From: Hydractinia symbiolongicarpus
Taxonomy: Eukaryota > Cnidaria > Hydrozoa > Anthoathecata > Hydractiniidae
NCBI RefSeq assembly: GCF_029227915.1
Contig: NC_079879.1
Span: 18,104,001-18,168,000 of the forward strand
Direction: 5' to 3'
Length of the DNA stretch: 64,000 nt
Positions within the stretch are counted from its first letter, which is position 1. Each line of letters starts with the position of its first letter. Shown here one piece after another: positions 35,801 through 48,643 of the stretch. Made by a program: the position numbers and the translations under genes. The notes under the pieces are model-generated. The model did no database searches, had not been told where the DNA came from, and saw nothing but the letters and a program-made list of their open reading frames with translations.

Positions 35801-38800
35801 CAAGATTTTGCTGTACGTATCTCAAAGTTGCTTATTTATTATTTTTTTGAACAAAATTTATTTAAACAATAGTTAACTGAAACTGAATTCGTATATGGTG
35901 GACTCACTGCTTGCAGTTATATTGGGTGAAAAAGGCTTCAGAAAAGTATTTACTTTAGAAGTCTTTTTTGCTTTTACATTTAGTGGCCTTTACATTTCCA
36001 AAAAGCCACCCATTACTGATAAATTCTGCTTTTTCTTTTCCTAATGACCTGTTTTTAAAACGCCTTACAGCTTCTTTATTTTTTACTCAACACAATACAA
36101 AAACAAGGTTTTTTTGTTTGTTTGAAACATAAATAATCCAAACATTTTATCAAAAGCATTATGCTGGTTTGTTAATTGAAAACGACAAGTCCACATGTAA
36201 TCTGTTTTGTTGATTCAATGTATCACTGCCCTAATAGTTTAGAAAGAAATGGTATATGACTTTACCAACAGCAAAGTATTGCTTCCTTAATAGAAAAAAA
36301 TGTTTGGAGAATAATTTTATGAGGAAATTATCTTAGGAATTTTGGACCAAAATTAGTTCAACAAAGTCGCACTTTTTAGAGCTCATCAAAATGCTGCTGC
36401 TGTTCAAAAACGATTTTTAATTTATATAGACATCTATTTATTGTTATCATTCTGCTTGGAAAATATTTAAAATGCCAAACTAGCTAACCATGAAGATTAA
36501 TTAAGTATTCTCATAAGAGCATCCAATCACAAAAATATATCAGCAAAAAGATATTCTTTCCAACATAATTTTAGGTTGAATCTTATCTGACCTATTTCTA
36601 AAGTTAGAATAGCTTTTAAAATTTTCTGAACCTATTTCTTAGTCAAAATTGATATGCTGTCAAAACGACTCATCGGCGTCTCTGAAAAGGGGTAAATTCT
36701 GAAACGCAGAAAGTACGATAATAATAGAACTATTTTTTAGCTCAATTTCATCAAGCCAATCTAAAACCATATCATACCAAATTTCAAGTCAATATTTTAA
36801 TTTTTACTGAAGTTATGGGACGCTATATATAGTATGTACCCGGCATTTTTTTATGTTTGCTGCTTTGAAATTAGTATTAAAACTCTTCAGATAATATATC
36901 ACAGTGGTGAGCTGCTCAATATCTACCACTATCTTTAGTGCATCCTGGATTCAACCTTATGCCAGATTAAGCACTTAATCAGAGTGTGACTTAAAATTTG
37001 ATTGAGTTCGATTTTCTGAAACTTCTTCATAGCGTGTTAAAAAAGACCTAGCAAGAATTAGTTTAACAAAATCTTCTTACCTTTCCTTTTCCTCAAAATA
37101 GCTGTGTAATTTTTTTATGCCTTGTGTAAAATTATCTTTTATCGGATTGATCTAAAAGTACTCCATAACAAGTTTCAAGTCAATAACTTTATTTTTTTAC
37201 CGAAGTTATTGGACTTTGAATTTACTTGAATTAGGCCGGGTAAATGTGCAGTCAATGATGAAATGGCTTCGACGGTTTAATCTACTGGCTTTTCATATTT
37301 TTTGTGGTAACCAAAGCATATAAAGTAATAAAACATGCCCACTAATAACAATCTGATATAATTTAAAACGTAATGATACATATATTTTGTAAAAAAAAAC
37401 ATTTTTCGATATTTTGTGCAAAATTATTTTGTTTATAAAGGACGAGGGCGGCACTAGGTCTCTCAGCTAGTAATTTTATATAACGTCATTCTTTGCATAA
37501 AGCCGCAAATTAAACCTGGCCACTTGGAAACAAGTTGAGTTTCTTTTTTTTTCTTCTTATCTTGATATTTTGCTAGGTATAGTGTGCAAGCTAGCTACTT
37601 TTCTAGTTTTATTAAACTTTCCCAGCTATTGAAATATTTCCATGTTAGCAGTATTACTTTATGATTTTTATACTCTCATTGCTTAGTAATGCTTTTTATT
37701 AAATTTTTCACTTTAAAAAAACATGATACTGATACAGCTCCTCCACCATTTTAATACAAACAGCTTCCTCCTCCTGTTCGTCACATACTCGCCGCCTCAC
37801 CAAAATGTTTTGTATGACGCAATAATTGTGTGACATATCAACACCAATCAGGTTTCATATCGGACCAGCCTCCTCCAGGGCCATGTTCGTATCGCCGTCC
37901 CAGGGTCAGAAAAGATACAAGATGCTCTGGGGACGAGGTTGGACAAGCTGAACTTCTCGCAGTTAATCATACAAAAGGGCAAAAAAGCAGAGGGTTTTTT
38001 CCGTTTTATTTCTGCGCGATTTTACAGTCACGCTACAGACACACGAAATGTAATATATAGAGGAAGGGCTAACGACTAGTTTTATTTATTAATATTAAAT
38101 CCTAGGCCCTAGGACCGTGTTATATTCTTAAATTTCCGAATCACTTTAGATTTGGCATGTTTAGAACTTCATATATAAATTACTACAACACCTACAATTC
38201 AGGCATATGAGAATAACCTAACATCTTAAAATTTAAAATAGACTTAACATTTATCGTTTTTAAGCTTTGCTAATGAAAACGGGGTCGTAAGTCCAACATG
38301 CTCTATCGCGATTAAAATTTCAAAATGGTATCCTAACTCAGAAATGGCATATTTACGCAGGGTGTTAGGAGTTATTTTGTTATTAAAATACTTGATAAGG
38401 TTGTCTCCTAAAAGATGATTTTATTTCAAGCAAAAACCACAAACACAATTCGTCACTTTAATGTAGCTATAACAACAGAGACTTACTCATTCTTTCCTCG
38501 TCTTTTATCCTTTTTATATATTCTTTTTTATCTTGAGCAGTGAGATTAGTTGCTCCAATTCCAAGCACATACGCCATATCCTTAACAAGTATAAGCAACA
38601 TGTCAGAATCGGGTATTGGAAAATTTCAAACATGTTGAAATTTAACATTTCTACAATTTCATTTTCTTCACTTGTAATTTTCTTTGAACGCAAAATTTGA
38701 AGCAGAATGTTTTTGTTACTATTATTTTTGGGCTCGTGTTTCAACTGTTTTTTTAATAACAGTAACAGAAAGGACTGAAATAGCGGGAGAAGCAGTTACC

Positions 38801-41800
38801 TAAAAACATCTGCGTGTGCAATATCCAACTGTTGATAAAAAGTAAAATTATGTATCTTGCGTTAATACAATTCAGTTATTTATTTTCTTCCAAACAGATT
38901 TTGACAGATTTATCACCAAATAATCGCAATTGTAACTTTGACATTATTTAGTTTTTAGGTCTTAAATTCTGAAAAAAGGAAGCTTACCTTTTGTAATGAC
39001 TTCACAAACTCTTCCAGGCTTTCTTCTTTATCAGGAGTTTTCCGTGCTGGCATGAAACTGAAGAATTTTAAAAATAAAATACAATTCATTTTGTAACAGT
39101 GCAGATTAGTGTTTTGTCAAAAAATGTCCCCAAAAATTCATACAGTGATGTAGTTGTCTTTATTTAATACTTGAATTATAAACGTTTGGCTCATGGAACG
39201 AGAAATGGTGTGGTACGCTAAAACAAATGCCTGAGTATTTAATGATTGTTTTAAATAAAAATTTATTCCAATAAAATGGCAACAGAGGTGATAGAAATTG
39301 GAGTTATCGAGATACAACTGTAGCTATATGAAAAATGGATAAAGATTTATGAATCAAATGAATAAAGATTGATGGGAAGTTACAAAATGTTTACAAAATA
39401 ATGCAACAGAAATTTAAAGCTTAAAAATGAAAAATTTCTAATTAAAGACTTTGTTTATGCATCTGTCGATTGTCAAAATTATAACAAAAATTGAATTTCA
39501 TTAGTTTTTATATTGAAGAAAAGAAAAAATATAGCACATTACCAACTATAAAAAACAACAACAAATCATATATTGAAATAATGATATCATGTTACCTGAT
39601 ATGATATCTTGTAAACGGGATAAACAAAATCCAGAATAGATCGGACCAGAACGAACTGTGTATGTAACTCTAAAAAATAAACAAAATATTCATACAAAAC
39701 TTAAAGGCAGCTTTCCACTTTCACGAGAATAGTTGAATCGACCGAGGTAGATCGACAAAAAGTAGGAATCAATCCTACTTTGAAAACTCACCTTAAGAAA
39801 ATTAAATTAAACCTGCTGAATGAAATAAAAAGAAAGAACAAAAATTGACCAAATGATGTTTAATGATCAACTTGAACTTATAGCTAATAATTCCTATTCT
39901 TTTTATTTTCCTTTCATTTTCAAGCTATCGAAATTGACAACAATAAAAAAATAATCTATTTTCAAAATTGGAAACATTGGTGTTCTTGGACTTTTTAGAG
40001 AAACTTACCACATTAACTGGCATAAACGATGGCCGATGTGATAATAAAACAATCTAAACGATACAGTACGCTTTATGTCATTGCTTGACGAATTTTTTAC
40101 AATGCAAATATTTATGAAACAACATTCTTGATGTTAGAGTTATTATTTACCAAAATGAAAGTATGCAATAATTTCAAACCTTTTTATAACACAAAACACT
40201 TGGTGCTATACTGACACACGCAATAGATAAAGATGTAGTAAGTGGCACGTTTGTAACAACTTTAGAAATGACTTTGAATATTTGCTTAGGATTTTGATTT
40301 TTCCCTAACATCTCCCTGATTTTATACTCCTTTTCTTTAAAGGTAGTGTCTGCTGAAAACTGAAAGTTATTTCACAAAAATTAATAAATTCAAAGTATCA
40401 GTGTAATGTTGTTTTTCGAACTTTCAGAACTTCCTTCCTCGTGCAGCTACTTTCTAATATGCTTCTGCCTACGTCAGTGGCAAGGTTCAAAATCAAGACC
40501 GTAAAGCACGGAGACTGTATAAAGAAGAATTTTAATTTGTATCTCTGTGTACATTTAAAAAGTAGCCCCCGGCTATGAGCTATGTAGACACTTTCAAATA
40601 AATAATTTATGGTGCTATAAGTATATTTGGATTGTATACCTAAAAGGCTATGAACACATTGGGAAAATAAAATCACAACGAAACAAATTAAAAATTTATT
40701 TGAAATATTCAGTAGCAAATAGTAACAACATATTAGTCAAAGTTTGTATATGAAAATGTAATTCTTGTTGAAACGTTTTCATGCTTCTTTTTTTAGAGCA
40801 CTTTTATTTGTGTATTAATATTAGTTAACATAAAAATTTTAGTTTTGTAGCAGACACTACCTTTAACTTTTTTTTAAAAAAAGGAATATACAATGAGATT
40901 CAAAGCAGTAATAAAACGTTTGTAAAAAGAAGTTATTGTAAACGTTTCTTACTAAACATAATAGCACAATTTGCTGCGAAATACCATCCATATTTCTCCC
41001 TGGAGAGCTACATTATGTATAAATTTTCACTTGTATAAAAACCATAAAACCAGGTAAATTTTTTAGGTCGTTTCAGCTTCTTGTTCAACTTAAATTAGTT
41101 CGTAGTTGGTTACTAAAATTTGGATTTTTCAGATTAGGCATGGCATTTATCAGAGGATTAGCAATATTTATTTGGGAGAAAGGTTTCTCAAATTAGAACC
41201 ACTTTTCCTGAGTATCCAACCAGAGACCTTACTGTAAAATAATCAATACTTACTGGCTGCACTAGGGCGTCTTTAAATCGAAAAGACGTCTTGCTACAAG
41301 GAAAAAAACGGCATACATATAATTTTTAAGTAAATTGTGTAATTTTCTCTCATTGCCTTGATAGGAAAAGACACGACTAAACCAAATCAAAATTAAAAAT
41401 TAAAAAATAAATAAGATCTTTAGGAAAAATTTTTAACTGAGGTCAACAATAATCTTAGAAAATTTTAGGAAAATTTAGGGAAAACGTTCAAAATAAACCT
41501 AAATTTAAGCAATCCCACTTTTCCATTGGTTGTTTCTTCTTCTGGATAAAATGCATATGCCACATTAGAAGCTAAATAAAACACACATTTTTCTGAAAAA
41601 TTAATTTGAGCTTGTAAACAAGTCCATGCTTGAAATTTTACCATATTTAAAGAGAAGGATTTCATGACAGAAAGTGATACTAAACAAGAAACCTTGTGCT
41701 ACTTGCCTGCATTATGCAATACCTCCATATCATTTGTCCATGGTACCAAAGGATTTTTAAATTTAAACAACCAGCAAACCCAAGATGGAATTTTAGATTC

Positions 41801-44748
41801 TTTTGGAAGCTACACATTTGAGCAAAGTAAAGACAGGAAAAGTTAAAATTGTCAAACGACCAGCTTTATTGATAATTAACAATGTATTTAACAATAGACA
41901 TACTCTCCAACAAGGGATCAAGGCTTCAATTGCAATACTGTCAAAGCAAGAAATGTGATTCGATACTAATATCTAGACACAAAATGTAATGGCTATATAA
42001 AGTTGAAGGATTTAAAAGAAATTGCAACAAATAATTTTTGACATCAGTTTTGGAAAAAAATTTGCACGCTCATACTAAATTTGGACCAATTGTAATAAGC
42101 TGTGTTACTTTCCTTATAAAGCAAAAAATACCCATTAAGTAAGTAAAGAGGGCAAGATAGGTATAAGCCTTATCTAAGATGTCCAACCTTTGCATGTTTA
42201 ACAAGATTAATTTTTTTCTCTTAAATTCAGTTGTGCATTTCTCAGGTCACACTTGTTCACATAACAAGTATAATATACAGATAAAGCATCATAATGCCTT
42301 AAACAATCAGAGCGCAAGGATTGTTCATCACAGAAATGCAACCAACATCAAGTAAAATAAATTCCTAAACTTTTTTGTGGGTAATTGCTCACGTCATCAC
42401 AATTAAAATGATGATTCCTTTCTATTGTTTTTCTTCCTAAGTGGATTTTACCACAAACGACTAGTAATATATAATTTCACGTCATGTATAACAATGTAGG
42501 AACAACTCACATTAACATTATCTGCAATATTCTCTTCACTGCCATATGTTACAAGGACACCCATCACAAAGAAGTAGAAGCGCATGAACAAACTACATAA
42601 AAAACAGCAACAATTAGAACACAGGGCAAAAGTTAAAATACTCTTTTATTTATCTTTGTTCTAGATGATCAATAACATAGTTTTGGTTACTTGGTACTGT
42701 TTTCAAACTTTCCAGCATCAAATGAAAAACAAACATGCAAAAATGTATTCTCTAGCTTTAATTTAAAGTAAAGAAATAAACTTGACTTGTGCAACAAATT
42801 ACCAGCAATTAAATAAACTTCTGTAAAAATATTAAGAAATCTAAATTTTTGCGGTAATTTTTGGGGAGTGCAAAAGGTTACAGCTAGTTTACAGCAGAAA
42901 AAAAATGTTGAAAAATTGAAATAATTACGTTCTCATGAAGAATTTCTTTGGGAAGATCATAAGTAACAAAAGATATTGCACAGACATCAGAATGCGAAGC
43001 AATGCCAACACAAATCCAGCAGGTGCGTATATTAAGAAGATAAGCATCTTTAAACCAGAATTATTCTGAAACCTAGAAATAAAATAAAAATATTAGGAAC
43101 TCCTCATCTGAAAATTTTGATTCGAGTATTTAGTTCTCAAAAAAATATTGGGAGTAGCAATTGCTTGAGGTCTAATGCATAAATTTACTATATCATAAGG
43201 GAACAAATTATTTGGAAACAAAATTTTTGTGCAACTTATTTTTGTGGACAAGTGGTTTCAACCAGCTCCATTTCATGAAATGCATTCTTGTGGATGACCA
43301 CAGTTTCTCGGAATTAATTTTTCATATGCAGTAATTTCAGTAGAAAAAAATATTCTTTTCCTTGAAATAACTTTCAAATGAGCAACAAAGAACTATTTGC
43401 TTAGAAGTATGGAAGTATGGAAAAAATGAAAAATTATGTATAGTAGAAATTGTTGTGGATACAAGAAATGAAAAACTTTGCAGGAGAAATTGTTGCACAT
43501 ATACAAGAAATGACTAACTTTGCAGTAGAAATTGTTGCAGATACAAGAAATGAAAAACGTCCCAGGAGAAATTGTTTAGGATACAAGAAATGAAAAACTC
43601 TGCAGGAGAAATTGTTGCAGATATACAAAAAATGGAAAATGTTGTAGTAGAAACTGTTTAGGATACAAGAAATAAAAAATTTGCAAGAGAAATTGTTGTT
43701 GATACCAGAAATGAAAAACTTTGCAGTAGAAATTGTTTAGGATACAAGAAATGAAAAATGTTACAGTAGGACTTGTTGGGGATACAAGAAATGAAAAAAA
43801 AATTACAGAAATTTTTTTTGTGGATATTACATTTTTCAAATTCGCGAAAATAAGTTCTACAAAAACATCTTCTGCAAATAACTTATTCTCATATTGTTGG
43901 CATTGTTAAACCATCATGGTGGCATTGCCCACAGAGGTCTTACAAAAGCAACAAGCAGTAATACAAAAAACTTCAATAAACCTTTTCTTCTTGTTTAATT
44001 TAAAATTTACATTAAAAAAACCATGGCAACCTGACCCTTTGTCCTTCACAGAATCGCTCTTGGGTAATCTTTTTAACTATATTTATCAATTTGCAAGAAG
44101 TTTTATTCTGACAAACTTTACTTCATTAGCCCACACAGTCCTGTGTGACCCCAGAATACAGTTAAGGACAACATGACAGATGCCTCATTGAATACCGTCT
44201 TTGATTTGACATGGATATATGTACGTGTATAATCAGTTTTTATGTTTTCCATAAAAAATGTTTTTTTAGGAAAGTTGGAGATATATAGTTAATAATTATA
44301 TCCTGGTAGAAATGTTTTTGTTTAATGTTTAATTAAAATACAGGTGTGTTGGCTATTTTCACTCATCTGCAAACATATAATACTGTTTAAAATGGACGGC
44401 ATATCTTCCTTCTTTTTTCACAATTTCATCGTTTTATACATAGTCAGACTCTTGCCACTGAACATCACAGTGGCTTTATCAATTAATTTTTAGGGGAAGT
44501 GGACATGAGCACAGACTTCTTAAAGAGTCAATCAATCACTGTGTGAAACAAGGCATTTTTGCTAATTTTGTAATCAAAATGTTTAAATTTTTTATCCATC
44601 TTCACGCCAAAAAAGCCTTTTATGGTGTAGGTAAAGTCAGGCTTGAATTGATTAATATAAATCAGTTTTCTAAAGTTAACTAGTTTTTGTGAACCGAAAC
44701 CTATTGTAATAGGAAGGCTCACCTCAATAAACTGTCAGGCACATGCAT
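32876..44748 (-). CDS. AUP1: Ancient ubiquitous protein 1, AUP1 (14 exons)
   Basis: Exons in transcription order: 44748-44723, 43072-42929, 42592-42511, 41972-41904, 41809-41707, 41571-41499, 41293-41254, 40053-40009, 39669-39596, 39057-38988, 38580-38487, 34315-34166, 33451-33321 and 33034-32876. The sum is 1260 nt (419 residues plus stop), and every junction keeps phase. AUP1 is a monotopic ER/lipid-droplet protein that recruits the ubiquitin-conjugating enzyme UBE2G2 in ER-associated degradation. The membrane hairpin IYAPAGFVLALLRI is in exon 2. The acyltransferase-like NHISCFD (H-X4-D) is in exon 4 and YPEEETTNGKVGLLKF in exon 6. The CUE domain spans exons 12-13 (VLPQVPVKVVRED, then VDATISRLLEG). 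The final SFQERKRIMIDEAR matches the UBE2G2-binding region. The intron after exon 5 begins GC (GCAAGT) rather than GT. Exon 1 is only 26 nt, chosen for its ATG, GT donor and phase, and is the least certain part. Confidence 0.93.
35145..37953. mobile_element. 2.8-kb non-autonomous DNA element in an AUP1 intron
   Basis: The first 90 bases (from AACCTCGTCCCCAGGGCATC at about 35153) and the last 90 bases read on the opposite strand are close inverted copies, including GGCGATATGAACATGGCCCTGGAGGAGGC-type sequence. The inner right portion is the same family as 4961-6490. I found no transposase frame. It is in the 3.9 kb intron between the exons at 38487 and 34315. Confidence 0.75.
40341..40862. mobile_element. 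522-bp MITE flanked by TTAA
   Basis: Begins AGGTAGTGTCTGCTGAAAACT and ends with the inverted copy (AGGTAGTGTCTGCTACAAAACT on the other strand). TTAA stands on both sides (40337-40340, 40863-40866). TTAA targets are used by piggyBac and Kolobok superfamilies. It is in an AUP1 intron. Confidence 0.85.
43440..43800. repeat. Minisatellite, about 40-45 bp unit
   Basis: Eight or so imperfect copies of GCAGTAGAAATTGTT..GGATACAAGAAATGAAAAACTTT in AUP1 intron 1. Its reverse strand gives long open frames with repeated FLYPKQFLL-like peptides, which are artefacts of the repeat. Confidence 0.88.
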
Positions 44749-46088
44749 TTAAAATTCATTATTGTGTTTACTCACGTCCTGAAGTCCTTGCAAATATAAA
44801 AAAACTTTGTTTGAAAAGTAACTTCTAGAATGCAAGTGCACATGGACAACTTTGTTACTACACATTGTATGATTAACTGTCTGACTAATTGATATGCTAA
44901 AATAATGAATAAATTAAAGGGGCTTTAATTATTTGTTGTTTTGATTGTGTGAGACTTGGAATCAGATTGTTTTGATTGTATTTTGTGTTTCTTCCATACA
45001 GAGACACTTAATTATTCTCCATAGTACATTTTTCACTTTTCACAGCTCCTTGTGGAATTATATGCATAGAGGAATCACAAAAAAATACTTTTACTGTTGG
45101 TATCTACAAAGCCAGAAAAGAAATTCCCCACTATCAAACATTATGAAGCAGCTATCGAATTAGGAAAAAATTCTTGGCTGCCAATCTCTTCTCAGCTAAA
45201 GAACCAGGAAAATATTTCTGGAAGTGCAGTTTTGCAGACTTGCGTCATCCGTGCTCCGTCGGCGTTCACCTCCGCATTAGTTAACAACCGCATGGCTGGA
45301 TTTCTTGTGTAAGACCTGGTTACCAATGACGAAGGGGCCAGGCAAGAGATTTATATGTACGTAGTTTTTTATTAAGTCAGGAGTCGGTGAATTAGCTAGG
45401 ATGGTCAGGTTGGCTATGAATAGGCTTGCTCGTGGATTTAAAGGACCAGGACTATTCAATAATTCTGATATCTAAAAGTGTCTGACCAAGACGGAAATCT
45501 ATCGGACGTTTTAACCGACGAAAGTTATAGAAACGAGCTACAGACATGTCCGACCAAACTGGAAATGTGGCAGACATTTTAATCACACGCCTGAAACAAT
45601 TTAGGTGTGTGCTAAGGCGCACAGCTCTCCTGAAAAGGATGCCCTGAGAGACTAAATGTTAAGTTCTTTTAGCGAAAAATATAGCGAGCAAAATTGCTCG
45701 CGTGGCCACTCTGACGCGCTCATGGCAAGGCCTGAAATACTATAACTGAAAAAATAATTGTTTAATCCTAGACTAACAATATTTTGTTCTAATAATCTAA
45801 AAAAGACCTCAGAAACAGTATCAAAAACTATCTTGGATACGATCCCTAATTACATAAGCTATTTTCGCATGTTGAAAACAGTAAAGTATTTGTCGCGCAC
45901 AACAATTTCAATTAGCTTATGTAAACTTTGCTGTATTACATTCTGAAATGATGCAAAAACGTTCTGTTAAGACTTAAAATCGCCTTAATTTGTTATAAAA
46001 TACAGCAATAGAAACTACTATTCTTAATTGCACTAAAAAGTATCGAAAGCAGTGGGTGTGAAATAAATAATGTCTGTTCATTTAAATA
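44749..46088. other. AUP1 5' flank and unassigned sequence
   Basis: The AUP1 promoter should be here. Two overlapping plus-strand ORFs of about 70 codons (44945-45163, 45097-45312) show no motif. GC-richer stretches at 45230-45720 look repeat-derived. Confidence 0.4.
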
Positions 46089-46551
46089 CAGTACTGTAAA
46101 AAGGTATCTTAACATCGCGATCCTCTATCGTGCGTAACGCGAACGATACGCGATAGCTTTTTGAGCATATTTTTGTCTTGATAGAAGTGAATCATATCGC
46201 ATCTATCAGGATGTCGCGATAGGCTCGATCTATTGCGTAGTATTACTCGATGACGTAAATTGCTTTATAATACTTATTTTAAATTAAATACTGAACTTCA
46301 AACAAAACAAAACAAAACAATGCTTAAAAGAGTTTCTTTTTTCTATGATAATTCAGGAATAATAATTCTTGTGTGAATAAAGTAACAAAGTTGCCTGACT
46401 TTCAACGAAAGTAATAAAACGTAAATTAAATATTTTTTCGCTAGGTATATCTGGAAGCATAAAACGTTGTTAGTTTACACACATTTTCATATAAGAATCA
46501 TTCTTTTTTTGTTAAATCGACATTTCGAGCCTTGAATAATCCTTAAGATCC

Positions 46552-46775
46552 TTAAAATGCGATCTCAAAAGGCTTTTCTATCGCAGTTCTTCGTTCTTAA
46601 GTTTTTAAAATGCGATCTAAAAAACATCTATCACCGCATTTCATTGTTAAGTTCTTAAAATGCGATCTCAAAAAGCTTTTCTATGGCCGTTCTTCGTTCT
46701 TAAACTTTTAAAATGTGATCTAAAAAAGCTTTTCTATCGCCGTTCTTCGTTCTTAAACTTTTAAAATGCGATCTA
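46552..46775. repeat. Tandem repeat, about 57 bp, four copies
   Basis: Four imperfect copies of CTTAAAATGCGATCTCAAAAAGCTTTTCTATCGCCGTTCTTCGTT, located in the left subterminal region of the outer transposon. The GCGATCT core matches the terminal region. Confidence 0.8.
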
Positions 46776-47522
46776 ATTTTATTGCAAAAATGTTGCTTTT
46801 ATGCAATCTTTTAACTTGAAAAAACCCCAAGTCTTCCGTGAGAGGCTTTATTTAACGTTATTAATTTCTAAGAAAGTTATGCAACTTATAAAATTAGAAT
46901 GTTCTTTTACAAAAAAAGTATTTATTTTTAAAAATAGAAATTACGCTAGCTAAAATGTAATACTGCATGACTTCGTTGATCTGTTTAGGAAACATGATAA
47001 AAACAAGGTAGAATACGCTTGTCGTAACACCCTCCTCCATTATTAATATCAAAAATATAATTTTAATGCTGCGAAAAACTTTAAAGCTTAACTCCCACTT
47101 CAAAAAAAGTTCATCTTATTCTGTTTATATTATGTTGAGAATTTGTAATTTAACATTTATTAAGTAAAATTTGAAATCTTATATATTAATACAAAGTGTA
47201 TGTGACGGTCATAGTCGATATCATCATTTTCCTTTGATGTCGCCGAAATTTTTTTTGAAGTTGGCGAAAAAGTATGTCTCAAATGTTAAATTTCATGACG
47301 TTACGGCGCAAAGTCAATAACACTACTTTAACGTCAATATCCTATATTAAATTAATGAAGCCGTTACAGTGCACTAAGAACTTTAAGGCCAAATAACTTG
47401 GAAACGAGGTGGTGACGTCAATGATTTTTCACTGCATGGGTAACTAGGGCCCACCTAGGACCTATTTGGGTAAGTTTCTCAAACCTAGGTCCCCAAATCC
47501 GTTTCGGAATGGAGGGGTTGAT

Positions 47523-47845
47523 GACGTCATCGAAAAACCTTCAAACTCTAATATCTCTGCAACCGTTTGTCAAAAGTACATGATCTTATACATTTTCTTG
47601 ATCAGGAAGATCTATACGATAAAACAGGTATACAAATTTTGATTTGACGGGTCATTTGATTTTGAAGGGTCATTGCTGACGTCAGCAAAATTTTTAAACC
47701 CTTATATTTCATGAACAGCTCATCAAAACCACACGATCATATACATTTTCTTGATCAGCAGTGTAAGGTCTACACAATGGAGGAAACATGAAAACAAGTT
47801 TCCCAATTTATTTATTTTGTATTTGCACTGCTGACGTCAGCAAAA
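47523..47845. repeat. Triplicated 155-bp unit with TGACGTCA
   Basis: The starts of the GACGTCA blocks at about 47523, 47678 and 47832 are spaced 155 and 154 bp. The first two units share the downstream segment CATTTTCTTGATCAG. A related single copy is at 16672-16775. TGACGTCA is a CREB/ATF-type palindrome, though nothing here shows it works as one. Confidence 0.7.
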
Positions 47846-48122
47846 AATGTAAAACAACCTATTTGTCCATCTTCCTTTTGACTGAGTGTATTTTTTCACA
47901 GGCCTTATCGACTAGTAATAAAGCTAATATAAAGCCACATTTTCTTGTGTTTACAGCATGCTTCCTTCTCGAAAGCCGCCATTTTTTGATAAATTTTTTT
48001 TCGGATTAAACCCAGTTTGACGTCATCTTCCGGATGGAAAAAAAAGCCCCCTGAACATGTTGCTGCAAAACGATAACTCAGAGAAAAAGAAGAAGATGAT
48101 TAATTTTCTTAATAATTATAAA

Positions 48123-48236
48123 ATGTGTTTTTGTGCTATGGCTTTTTGCAATACGAATAATAGAAGTAGCGCTGGAAAGCATTCCTTTGCCAGTCTTCCA
48201 ACAGGCAAGAACAAACAAGCTGCGCGTACTCATTAA
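48123..48236 (+). pseudogene. THAP N-terminus-like fragment
   Basis: MCFCAMAFCNTNNRSSAGK with a following SFASLP has the C-X4-C and S-F-x-x-x-P pattern of a THAP start. The frame stops after 37 codons and nothing convincing follows. It lies inside the outer transposon, so it may be a scrap of its transposase. Confidence 0.35.
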
Positions 48237-48643
48237 CAGAGTCGATACCCTTTCAAATTCGAGTTTTAATCACTAGAATGTTTTGATCAACGTTGGCAAA
48301 AAAGGCTTTGGCAATTCTAAATCTCTGTCTACTTGTCTTTGCATCAGGCCATATGAAAATTCTGGTATAGGTGCTCGCTCTTCTACGTTGCGTCTAAGAC
48401 TTTTCTATTATATTGTGGTACACTAGGCAGGGGATTTACAGGATTTTATTTTGTTCTGCGCGCGTTGTTAATTCTTCTTTCTTTCTTTTTTCTTTTCTCC
48501 TTTCTTAAATTAATCTAATTTAATTTATTTTTCGTGTCGCGTTCCATTCTCATATCAAAGAACGCTATAGGCCCTGGGATCAAGGTTGCTTGAATTGTTA
48601 TTATAATAAGCCTGGGGTTGTGTTTTTGCACCCTTTCTTTCTA

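Noticed and set aside
40197-40355. Long open minus frame in an AUP1 intron (KEKEYKIREMLGKNQNPK)
   Set aside because: The phase-consistent AUP1 exons on both sides (41254 and 40053) join without it, and most of it coincides with the end of the TTAA MITE.
41664-41846. 60-codon plus ORF
   Set aside because: Antisense to the AUP1 exon at 41809-41707, which fits the gene in phase and sequence.
43434-43839. Two minus ORFs with repeated FLYPKQFLL-like peptides
   Set aside because: They are translations of the minisatellite and not genes.
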